From NCBI GenBank assembly GCA_903850725.1, contig CAINMG010000117.1, forward strand, positions 1-5,826: DNA of 5,826 nucleotides. The letters are read 5' to 3'. Under the pieces are notes generated by a model, which saw only the letters and a program-made list of their open reading frames with translations, did not search any database and had not been told where the DNA came from. Of the stretch, positions 1 to 5,707 are shown in pieces (the stretch's first letter is position 1; each line of letters begins with the position of its first letter). Origin of the DNA: Candidatus Staskawiczbacteria bacterium (lineage in GTDB: Bacteria > Patescibacteriota > Minisyncoccia > Minisyncoccales > Staskawiczbacteraceae). Both the position numbers and the translations under genes were made by a program.

Positions 1-1
1 A

Positions 2-1681
2 AATTTAAAACAAGAAGTGTTAATGGGGAATGAAGCAATTGTGCAAGGTGCATTAGAAGCTGGGGTGGATTTTGTAACAATGTATCCTGGGTGCCCAAGT
101 GCAGAAATTGGTGACGAGTTTGGTAAAATTGCCAAAGATTATGGAATTTATTATGAAATTTCCACTAATGAAAAAGTGGCTTTGGAATCTGCAGTGGGTG
201 CTAGTTTTTCTGGACTTAAAAGTTTGGTAGCAATGAAAAACTTTGGAGTAAATGTGTGTTCAGAAGTTTTGCTTCCCTTACTATATACAGGCACAAAAGG
301 AGCAATGGTAATTGTGGTTGGAGATGACCCTGGTTGTTGGTCTTCTGCTCAAACAGAAGAAAATTCTAGAGCTTTTTCATTGATGGCTCATATACCAACT
401 TTGGAACCTTCAGATGCTCAGGAGTGTAGAGATTTTGTAAAATTAGGTTTTGAGATTTCTGAAAAATTTAACATTCCTGTAATGGTAAGAACCACAATAA
501 GAGTGGCCCATCAGCGAGCTCCTGTGGAATTCGAGGAAGTTGTAAAAAATCCATCTTTAGATTTAAGCCATGCAAATAAAGCTGGAAAATTTGAAAAGAA
601 TTTTCATCAATATGTTACTTTGCCTCCAAGAGTTTTAGAAATGAAAAAAGAACTTTTAGAAAAAACAGAGAAAATTCGCGCCGAGTTTGAAAAATTGAAA
701 ATTAACAAAATTGAGAATTCTTTAGAAATTAGAAATTTGAAATTAGGAATTATAACATCTGGAGTTTCACATCTACACACTATGGAAGCTCTTCGCGATC
801 TGGATCTGAAAATTCAAGTCTTGAAACTCGGTTCCTTTTATCCTTTGCCAAAAAAGAAAATTGTAGATTTTATTAAAAGATTTAAACAAGTTTTGGTTGT
901 AGAAGAATTAGAGGCATATTTGGAAAGAGAATTAAAGATTATTGCCAATGATAATAAAATTAAAACCAAAATTATTGGGAAAGATTTGTTGCCTGAAATT
1001 GGAGAATTAAATGTTGAAAAAATTGGTTTAGCTATTGCTAAACTTACAGGTAAAAAGTTTTTGGTTAAAAAATTAACTTCTACAGATTTACCAAGAAGAA
1101 CTGCTAAGCTTTGTGACGGTTGCCCTTATTGGTATGCTTTGCCTTTAATTAAAAAATTAGCTCCAGAAAATGTAGTGTGGGGCGGGGACATTGGGTGCAA
1201 TATGATGACAGGTTTGGCACCTCACAACATGCAGGATTATTTGTTTTGTATGGGTTCTTCTATTGGTATTGGTCATGGAATTTCAAAAAGTGTGGGAGCT
1301 CGGGGCTCCCACGATTCTCAGAAAGTTATAACAATTATGGGTGATGGAACATTTTTTCACTCGGGAATGGCTGGTTTAATTAATGCGGTTTATAATAAAT
1401 CAAATCCTTTAATGATTATTTTAGATAATAGAATTACAGCTATGACAGGGCATCAACAAAATCCTGGAATGGGTTTAAATGGAATGTGGCAGAGTGCTCC
1501 AGAAATGAATATTGAAGAAATTGTAAAAGCTTTGGGGGTAAAAAATGTAAAAACTTTAGATCAAGGAAATCCCGGCGAATTAGAAAATGTAATGAAAGAA
1601 TTTTTAATGAAAGATGATGTAAGCGTAATTATTTGCAAACGCATCTGCGCCATTTTAGACCGCCGCCAAAAAAGAAAATAA
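2..1681 (+). CDS. iorA: Indolepyruvate:ferredoxin oxidoreductase alpha subunit (5' partial, no ferredoxin domain)
   Basis: This is the catalytic subunit of the TPP-dependent enzyme that decarboxylates aryl pyruvates (from aromatic amino acids) to aryl-acyl-CoA and passes electrons to ferredoxin. Numbering from the GTG at 17, the N-terminal pyrimidine-binding domain has LMGNEA at 2-7 and the NEKVALE region with the likely catalytic Glu52. A linker domain spans roughly 240-345. The TPP/Mg domain carries CDGCP (366-370), GDIGC (390-394), GDGTFFHSG (442-450) and NRITAMTGHQ (471-480), all family signatures. The frame is open to the window edge and the codons before 17 read NLKQE, which suits the family N-terminus, so the real start is probably just upstream rather than GTG17 or ATG23. 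The protein ends at about residue 554, right after the strand VSVIICKRICAIL. Family members usually continue into a two-cluster 4Fe-4S domain, which is absent here. The subunit identity is firm; the substrate is inferred from the family. Confidence 0.93.
   Translation, partial: NLKQEVLMGNEAIVQGALEAGVDFVTMYPGCPSAEIGDEFGKIAKDYGIYYEISTNEKVALESAVGASFSGLKSLVAMKNFGVNVCSEVLLPLLYTGTKGAMVIVVGDDPGCWSSAQTEENSRAFSLMAHIPTLEPSDAQECRDFVKLGFEISEKFNIPVMVRTTIRVAHQRAPVEFEEVVKNPSLDLSHANKAGKFEKNFHQYVTLPPRVLEMKKELLEKTEKIRAEFEKLKINKIENSLEIRNLKLGIITSGVSHLHTMEALRDLDLKIQVLKLGSFYPLPKKKIVDFIKRFKQVLVVEELEAYLERELKIIANDNKIKTKIIGKDLLPEIGELNVEKIGLAIAKLTGKKFLVKKLTSTDLPRRTAKLCDGCPYWYALPLIKKLAPENVVWGGDIGCNMMTGLAPHNMQDYLFCMGSSIGIGHGISKSVGARGSHDSQKVITIMGDGTFFHSGMAGLINAVYNKSNPLMIILDNRITAMTGHQQNPGMGLNGMWQSAPEMNIEEIVKALGVKNVKTLDQGNPGELENVMKEFLMKDDVSVIICKRICAILDRRQKRK
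1292..1312. repeat. GC-rich perfect hairpin inside iorA
   Basis: GTGGGAGC and its exact reverse complement GCTCCCAC flank a 5-base spacer. The 8-bp stem is unusually GC-rich for this AT-rich gene. It is in frame and encodes VGARGSH (residues 426-432), in the loop between the SIGIGHG helix and the KVITIMGDG strand. That loop tolerates length change in the family, so the hairpin could be a small palindromic insertion. It could also be chance or a structured mRNA element. Confidence 0.6.
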
Positions 1682-1698
1682 AATAAATTTTTAAATTT

Positions 1699-2511
1699 AT
1701 GCCAGAAAATCCAACAATTCGCGAAAGCGAGCCACAAGAAAAAAGTCCTGAACAATTGGTCCGTGAAGCAAGAGAAGAATTTAGTAGACCAGTTCCCATG
1801 GATGTACAAGAAGTAATTGGACAGGGCAATTTTTTAGTGAAATTTCCAGAGGAATCATTTGCAGATGGAAATATTTCGTGGGAAGGAGATGTTCACATTT
1901 CTCAAGACTCTCTTGGGGTTTTAATGAATAAAAGAGATGTAATTGATTGTGGCTGTTCTGATTGTGGGGGAACGTATAAGATTGCAAGTATAGCTAAAGA
2001 AGCGGGTGGAAATAGATATATAGGTATTGATTTAGAATGCATACCAATTAACTGTATGACTAACGAGAATGAAGGAAAATTACTTATCGAAGCTAAAAAA
2101 CAACAAGAAGATGGTTACAAAAAGTGGGAACAGGAAAATGGAAAAGGAATAGATGTTGACGACGACGGTAAAAAGCGAGAAACTTTAAAAAATATGAGAG
2201 CCCCAGGATTTATTATGCCAGGAGAATTCAATGGTTTTCCGATGGTGTTGGTAAGAGACGATATGTTGGCTGCTTTAGCAAAAATAGAAAAAACAGGAAA
2301 CAAGTTTTTTATTTTTGCAGGTATCACGGGAGGATTTGATGAATTTTATGAGAAATTATCAGTAGAAGTTTTTAGATTGTGTGATAGTGGAGATGCGGTT
2401 TTGACCATAGGAGCCGATGAACGACTCAACAAAGCATTAGAAAAAATAGGGTTTGAGCGAAATAAAAAGGGTTCTTCATATGCCACTGGATTTTTTTGGG
2501 TAAAAAAATAA
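1699..2511 (+). CDS. Divergent class I methyltransferase-like protein
   Basis: I do not recognise a named family. The 270-residue product has a charged N-terminal stretch (about 1-32) and then a region resembling a Rossmann-fold SAM methyltransferase. The strand-loop VIDCGCSDCGG (81-91) looks like motif I, and YIGIDLE (107-113) looks like the acidic strand that binds the SAM ribose. A later strand and helix near VLVRDDMLAAL (183-193) is followed by FIFAG (204-208), a GDAVLTIG strand (231-238) and a C-terminal KIGFERN hairpin ending in FFWVKK. A charged insert (about 120-165) breaks the fold. Five cysteines (84, 86, 89, 114, 119) cluster around motif I, which is unusual. The gene starts 17 bases after iorA and ends 15 bases before iorB, so it is probably co-transcribed with both. 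No signal peptide or membrane segment is visible. The fold assignment is inference and the substrate is unknown. Confidence 0.6.
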   Translation: MPENPTIRESEPQEKSPEQLVREAREEFSRPVPMDVQEVIGQGNFLVKFPEESFADGNISWEGDVHISQDSLGVLMNKRDVIDCGCSDCGGTYKIASIAKEAGGNRYIGIDLECIPINCMTNENEGKLLIEAKKQQEDGYKKWEQENGKGIDVDDDGKKRETLKNMRAPGFIMPGEFNGFPMVLVRDDMLAALAKIEKTGNKFFIFAGITGGFDEFYEKLSVEVFRLCDSGDAVLTIGADERLNKALEKIGFERNKKGSSYATGFFWVKK

Positions 2512-2526
2512 TTAATAAATAATTCT

Positions 2527-3105
2527 ATGAAACAAAATTACAACATATTAATTACAGGGGTTGGGGGGCAGGGGTTGGTGACATTAGTGGACGTGCTTAC
2601 TAAAGCTATTTTAGCTGATGGTAAAGATGTAAAAAGCTCAGAGCTTCATGGACTTTCGCAGAGAGGTGGAGCTGTAGCAGTTTATGTGAGCATGGGGAAA
2701 AAAGTACATTCGCCGTTATTTAAAAAAGGGGATGCAGATTTAGTTTTAGGCTTGGAGCTTTTAGAATCTTTACGTGAAACTATTTTTGCAAATAAAGAAA
2801 CAAAATTTTTGGTAAATAATAAGTTTGTACCATTGGCTATAGGTAATGAAAATTTGAGTAAAGAAAAAGTTTTAGAAGATTTAAAAAAGATTGTTGGGCT
2901 TAATTTACATTTAGTAGATGCTAGCAAAATTTGCCAAGAAAAATTACAATCAGAAGTTTTAGCTACAATGTATCTTTTGGGTTTTGCAGTTTATAATAAA
3001 CATTTAGATATTAAACCAGAGTCTGTTATAGTGGGTATGCAAAAAGCAATTCCAGAAAAGTATTTACAAATGAATATTGATGCTTTTAACTTAGCAAAAA
3101 ATTAA
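2527..3105 (+). CDS. iorB: Indolepyruvate:ferredoxin oxidoreductase beta subunit
   Basis: This is the gamma-type (POR gamma / IorB) subunit that pairs with IorA in the 2-oxoacid:ferredoxin oxidoreductase; it helps bind CoA and completes the TPP site. At 192 residues it has the normal family length. GVGGQG (11-16) is the N-terminal nucleotide-binding-like loop. SSELHGLSQRGGAV (37-50) is the family signature, and HSPLFKKGDADLVLGLELLE (61-80) is the conserved core strand and helix. The C-terminal half (LQSEVLATMYLLGFAVYN) also fits. The ATG is the only sensible start and is preceded by AT-rich sequence without a Shine-Dalgarno motif. The protein looks intact. It is separated from iorA by the methyltransferase-like gene, whereas iorA and iorB are usually adjacent. 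The next gene starts 10 bases later. Confidence 0.95.
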   Translation: MKQNYNILITGVGGQGLVTLVDVLTKAILADGKDVKSSELHGLSQRGGAVAVYVSMGKKVHSPLFKKGDADLVLGLELLESLRETIFANKETKFLVNNKFVPLAIGNENLSKEKVLEDLKKIVGLNLHLVDASKICQEKLQSEVLATMYLLGFAVYNKHLDIKPESVIVGMQKAIPEKYLQMNIDAFNLAKN

Positions 3106-3115
3106 ATAAAAAAAT

Positions 3116-3874
3116 ATGATTAAAAAAGTTGTTGTTTCAGCAGCTGGTCAAGGAACAAGAATGCTTGAACTTTCAAAAGATAAGTCAAAGCATTTAATTT
3201 GTATAGATGAAAAGCCTTTTTTAGCATATTTGATGGATAATATTTTATTGGCTGGTTATACAGACATACTTTTAGTTGTGGGTTTTAAGCCTGAATTGAT
3301 GGAAGATTTTAAGCAAAATTATTTAAATTGCACCGAAAAATTGGGTATAGATAAAAGTAAAATTAAAATAGAAATTGTAAATCAGCATGAAATTTTAGGT
3401 CCTAAGGCAGTAGCTTACGGAACTGCTTGCCCTATAAAATGTGCAAAAGAATTTATTGGAAATGAGAATTTTTTGTCTTTGGCTGGTGATAATTTTTATT
3501 CGGTAAAAGATTTAAAATCAATGAATATTGATGACAATTTTAATTATGTAGCAGGATGTGTAAATGATCATCCAGAAAGGTTTGGAGTCCTTGTAAAAGA
3601 TGGTGATGATTTTTTGGAAAAAATTATTGAAAAGCCCAAAGAATTTATGGGAAACTTAATTAATATAAGTTTTTACAAATTTACTCCAGAGATTTTTGAT
3701 GTGGTAAATAAAATTGAAAAATCTATTCGTGGGGAATATGAAATTACCGATGCTATTTCCAATTTAGCAAAAAATAAAAGAGTAAAAATTAAAAAGATAA
3801 ATGATTTTTGGATGGATTTTGGAAGACCAGAAGATGTAGAAAAAATGAAGGAAATCCTTAAAAATAACGGATAA
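3116..3874 (+). CDS. Sugar-phosphate nucleotidyltransferase (RmlA/GlmU-like)
   Basis: This enzyme activates a sugar-1-phosphate with an NTP to give an NDP-sugar and pyrophosphate, in the cytoplasm, supplying cell-surface glycan or polysaccharide synthesis. AAGQGTRM (9-16) with Lys25 is the glycine-rich NTP-binding signature (GxGTR, then K). LAGDN (122-126) carries the metal-binding aspartate. RFGVLV (155-160) with IIEKP (170-174) is the sugar-binding part, GEYEITDAI (206-214) is highly characteristic, and MDFGRPEDV (233-241) supplies the second metal-ligand aspartate. At 252 residues only the catalytic domain is present; there is no left-handed beta-helix as in GlmU. The sugar and base (UTP, dTTP, CTP or GTP) cannot be decided from the motifs. 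Its link to iorB may be operon convenience rather than a shared pathway. Confidence 0.9.
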   Translation: MIKKVVVSAAGQGTRMLELSKDKSKHLICIDEKPFLAYLMDNILLAGYTDILLVVGFKPELMEDFKQNYLNCTEKLGIDKSKIKIEIVNQHEILGPKAVAYGTACPIKCAKEFIGNENFLSLAGDNFYSVKDLKSMNIDDNFNYVAGCVNDHPERFGVLVKDGDDFLEKIIEKPKEFMGNLINISFYKFTPEIFDVVNKIEKSIRGEYEITDAISNLAKNKRVKIKKINDFWMDFGRPEDVEKMKEILKNNG

Positions 3875-3956
3875 TTTTCAATTTTTAATTTTCATTGAAT
3901 TTTTCAATGTTTCATTGAATCATTTATTGAAAATTGTAAATTGTAAATTGAAAATT
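3873..3956. repeat. AT-rich inverted repeat filling the gap before the synthase gene
   Basis: Outer arms 3873-3893 and 3936-3956 pair as an imperfect inverted repeat (18 of 21 positions match). Inside, CATTGAA (3893-3899), TTCAATG (3903-3909) and CATTGAA (3913-3919) alternate with 3-base TTT spacers, so the middle arm can form a perfect 7-bp hairpin with either neighbour. The right side also holds TTGTAAA direct repeats. The element occupies almost the whole gap and ends 2 bases before the next ATG. It looks like a small dispersed palindromic element, or a leader structure of the following gene; copies elsewhere cannot be seen from here. Confidence 0.65.
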
Positions 3957-3958
3957 AA

Positions 3959-4552
3959 ATGCCTATTATTGTAAAACAATCTTCAAAAACTTTAAAGCTT
4001 GCAATAAAAACACTAAATTCTGGTGGGGTTGTAATTTGCCCTACTGATACAGTGTATGGATTTTTGGCTGATGCCAGTAATAAAAAAGCAGTAGCAAAAA
4101 TATTTAAAATAAAAAAAAGGTTAAAGTCAAAAACTTTGCCTATTTTTGTCAAAGATTTAAAAATGGCAAAACAAATTACAGAAATTTCTAAAGACCAAGA
4201 GCAAGTTTTAAAATCTAAATGGCCTGGAAAATTCACTTTTGTTTTGAATAAAAAAATAGACATCGGGTGTCTATCTAATTTGGTAGTTGCAAAAAACGGG
4301 ACTGTGGCTTTGAGAATTCCCAAGTATAAATTCTTAAACTATTTATTAAAAAAAGTAAATAAACCTTTGGCTCAAACTTCAGTAAATATTTCAGCAGATC
4401 CCCCAATGACAAAAATAAAATATATAGTTGAAATTTTTGGTAACAATAAATTAAAAGTAGATTTGATAATTGATGGGGGGGATTTGAGAAGCTTGAAACC
4501 TTCAAAAATTATTGATCTGATAGACGGGTCTAAAAAAACTATTCGGTATTAA
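3959..4552 (+). CDS. tsaC: Threonylcarbamoyl-AMP synthase, YrdC/TsaC type
   Basis: This enzyme makes threonylcarbamoyl-AMP from threonine, bicarbonate and ATP, the first step of the universal t6A37 modification of tRNAs that read ANN codons. The 197-residue protein is a single YrdC domain. PTDTVYG (28-34) is the hallmark, followed by FKIKKRLKSKTLPIFV (49-64, the KxR and KPL-like substrate region), WPGKFTFVL (88-96), VALRIP (116-121), the TSVNIS loop (140-145) and PSKIIDL (181-187, PSTIVDL in most homologues). There is no C-terminal Sua5 domain, so TsaC is the better name. All key positions appear present and the gene looks functional. The start lies 2 bases after an inverted repeat, with no Shine-Dalgarno motif. 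The 3' end forms part of the operon terminator. Confidence 0.93.
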   Translation: MPIIVKQSSKTLKLAIKTLNSGGVVICPTDTVYGFLADASNKKAVAKIFKIKKRLKSKTLPIFVKDLKMAKQITEISKDQEQVLKSKWPGKFTFVLNKKIDIGCLSNLVVAKNGTVALRIPKYKFLNYLLKKVNKPLAQTSVNISADPPMTKIKYIVEIFGNNKLKVDLIIDGGDLRSLKPSKIIDLIDGSKKTIRY

Positions 4553-4568
4553 CACGAATAGTTTTTTT
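4532..4568 (+). terminator. Intrinsic terminator overlapping the tsaC 3' end
   Basis: AAAAAAACTATTCG (4532-4545) and its exact complement CGAATAGTTTTTTT (4555-4568) form a 14-bp stem with a 9-base loop. The right arm ends in seven Ts, as an intrinsic terminator needs. The left arm encodes the last residues of the synthase (KKTIR) and the TAA stop at 4550-4552 lies in the loop. The A-run at the 5' side would also give a T-run on the other strand, so it may work in both directions. Confidence 0.9.
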
Positions 4569-4576
4569 ATAGACTG

Positions 4577-4606
4577 TTGTATATATGATAATTTATGTGG
4601 TAAAAT
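4577..4606 (+). promoter_or_regulatory. Sigma70-type promoter with extended -10 for the membrane-protein gene
   Basis: TTGTAT (4577-4582), an 18-base spacer and TAAAAT (4601-4606) preceded by TGG give a -35 and an extended -10. It lies just after the operon terminator and about 30 bases before the ATG at 4636. The core TGTGGTAAAAT (4596-4606) recurs exactly at 5769-5779, which supports it as a genome-specific promoter element. Confidence 0.6.
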
Positions 4607-4635
4607 ATAGTAATTAGAATTAACATTTTAATATT

Positions 4636-5400
4636 ATGATAACAATAGAAGACGTAAAGGAAAATAAAAAAAGTTATTTATTGCCAGCTACTATAATTAT
4701 AATTTTTAGTTTGGTAACTTTCTTTATAGTAATTATTTATTATTGGATTGCTATGGATTCTGTGCCAAAATATATTAATAATTATTTCTTACCAGAAGTT
4801 GTTAAAACAGATAATAATGTATTGCCAGAAGTTAAGGAAAAAGAGCCAATAGCTGTCGAGGGAAAAGTAAATCCCGATGCTACAAAAGTTATAAAATTTG
4901 CTTTTCCTACAATCTTGCCCAAAGAGACAAGGGAAGGTGTTTGCTTGGAAAGCTCTTTGGCGCAACCTTTTAGGAAAGATGCCTTCAAATGCACGGTTGC
5001 AACAACAATTTATGACCCTTGTTTTAGTAATGAGAAAAAAGATAAAGTAATTTGCCAAATGAATCCATTGAATCCAGATATTTTTGTAATTAATTTGACT
5101 AAGGAGTTATCAGGTGTAAAATTGCCAGCAATTTTAAGGACTAATTGGGCGTGGTTTTTGGAGCTTGAAGATGGAACAATTTGCTCTCCTTATACTGGAG
5201 TTAAACCATTTATAAATAATATTGAAGCTTTTTATGGATGCAAAGCAAAGGTAAAAGGCGACTTGGATGTATTGATGGGGGATTTAACTAGTGGAGAAGT
5301 TTGGACAGCTATGAGAATGATTGTGACAAGAGATGCAGTTGGCACGGGTTGGGACACAAAATCTTCTGAAATTGTTAAAATAAAAACCATTTGGCAATAA
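4636..5400 (+). CDS. Single-pass membrane protein with six-cysteine extracytoplasmic domain, unknown function
   Basis: I do not recognise a named family. The 254-residue protein has a short cytoplasmic N-terminus (about 1-14), one strongly hydrophobic segment (about 15-40), and a long remainder likely outside the membrane. A Pro/Glu/Lys/Val linker (about 50-80) leads to a folded domain with six cysteines (103, 119, 129, 140, 183, 202), enough for three disulfides. ELEDGTICSPYTG (176-188), followed by FYGC (199-202), follows a pattern DG-x2-C...TG...Y-x-C that I loosely associate with small secreted actinobacterial and cyanobacterial domains; that is memory, not a search. The N-terminus lacks a lipobox, so it is probably a signal anchor. 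It has its own promoter after a terminator. The toxin remnant starts about 25 bases after its stop. Confidence 0.75.
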   Translation: MITIEDVKENKKSYLLPATIIIIFSLVTFFIVIIYYWIAMDSVPKYINNYFLPEVVKTDNNVLPEVKEKEPIAVEGKVNPDATKVIKFAFPTILPKETREGVCLESSLAQPFRKDAFKCTVATTIYDPCFSNEKKDKVICQMNPLNPDIFVINLTKELSGVKLPAILRTNWAWFLELEDGTICSPYTGVKPFINNIEAFYGCKAKVKGDLDVLMGDLTSGEVWTAMRMIVTRDAVGTGWDTKSSEIVKIKTIWQ

Positions 5401-5420
5401 GTTGAAATTAATGATAAAAT
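5391..5420 (+). promoter_or_regulatory. Possible promoter of the toxin remnant
   Basis: TTGGCA (5391-5396), an 18-base spacer and TAAAAT (5415-5420) preceded by TGA form a plausible -35 and extended -10. The -35 lies inside the last codons of the membrane-protein gene. A start site near 5427 would coincide with the ATG at 5427, allowing an almost leaderless message. In such AT-rich DNA chance matches are common. Confidence 0.35.
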
Positions 5421-5426
5421 AAGTAA

Positions 5427-5646
5427 ATGAAAGCTATTGGTGCTCCTTGGGAGTTAATATTGGATTAGATCTAATAAATCTGGAGGATACTATTACAAAA
5501 TAGCTCAAGGCAATGAAGATGATTCTGTCGTCATTCTTTCACAATTAAGATTGATAAGCAGTAAAAGATTATTGAGAAAAATGAGAATGATTACAAAACA
5601 AGAGTTTGGGGAAATTTCAGAAAAAGTTAAGAAATATTTACCATAA
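5427..5646 (+). pseudogene. Degraded MazF/PemK-family toxin gene
   Basis: Two frames carry the two ends of one MazF/PemK-type mRNA endonuclease. Codons 5432-5470 read SYWCSLGVNIGLD, matching the family's N-terminal WWCSLGVNIG strand. Codons 5461-5643 in another frame read SGGYYYKIA, then VVILSQLRLISSKRLLRK, then ITKQEFGEISEKVKKYLP and a TAA; this matches the family's C-terminal half, including the SQLRLISSKRL segment. The intervening part, normally about 30 residues holding the RPVLIL and IPLT strands, is missing. ATG5427 lies in a third frame, so a further small indel near the start is likely. No antitoxin gene is visible next to it. The family assignment rests on remembered sequence patterns; the broken state is directly seen. 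Confidence 0.8.
5464..5475. repeat. Perfect 12-base palindrome at the toxin break
   Basis: ATTAGATCTAAT equals its own reverse complement. It lies exactly where the N-terminal frame of the toxin ends and the C-terminal frame takes over, so it may mark the deletion junction. A 12-base palindrome can also arise by chance in AT-rich DNA. Confidence 0.5.
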
Positions 5647-5653
5647 TTTTTGT

Positions 5654-5680
5654 AAACAAATCGGCCCCCGCGAAGGGGCC
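5654..5680 (-). terminator. Possible minus-strand terminator hairpin
   Basis: On the minus strand a 6-bp all-GC stem (5680-5675 with 5668-5663) is followed by GATTTGTTT. The stem is strong but the T-run is interrupted, so termination may be partial. On the plus strand the same hairpin has no T-run after it. Confidence 0.4.
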
Positions 5681-5701
5681 TCGGAGGCCGAAGCCATTTA
5701 T
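5654..5701 (-). ncRNA. Putative GC-rich mini-transcript with two hairpins
   Basis: Starting about 7 bases after the minus-strand -10, the predicted RNA is about 48 bases. Its first hairpin is GGC-UUCG-GCC (5695-5686), a stable UUCG tetraloop. The second is GGCCCC-UUCGCG-GGGGCC (5680-5663), followed by GAUUUGUUU. Alternative pairings exist, such as GGCCU/AGGCC and UCGGCC/GGCCGA. The block is strikingly GC-rich against its surroundings, as structured RNAs often are in AT-rich genomes. It also contains a 19-codon minus-strand frame (ATG at 5697, TAA at 5640-5638), probably fortuitous. No known RNA family was recognised. Confidence 0.35.
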
Positions 5702-5707
5702 AATATG

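Noticed and set aside
1561..1987. Three minus-strand open frames across the iorA end and the following gene
   Set aside because: They overlap one another and real genes on the other strand, and their composition is that of antisense to lysine- and glutamate-rich coding sequence.
3890..3950. CRISPR-like short repeats before tsaC
   Set aside because: Repeats are only 7-11 bases with 3-9 base spacers, and they make hairpins instead of regular repeat-spacer units.
3955..4323. 122-codon open frame on the minus strand opposite tsaC
   Set aside because: It is the antisense shadow of a clearly conserved YrdC domain, has no recognisable motifs, and nothing promoter-like supports it.
4782..5058. Two minus-strand open frames opposite the membrane-protein gene
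   Set aside because: They overlap in different frames and have no coherent domain; the plus-strand protein with membrane anchor and cysteines is better supported.
5427..5468. Short plus-strand frame from ATG5427 reading MKAIGAPWELILD
   Set aside because: It ends after 13 codons. The neighbouring frame carries the recognisable toxin signature, so this ATG is more likely the old toxin start put out of frame.
5663..5695. tRNA or other classical RNA gene in the GC-rich block
   Set aside because: The block is only about 35 bases and lacks a cloverleaf, the GTTCRA T-loop and a CCA-type end, so it cannot be a tRNA.
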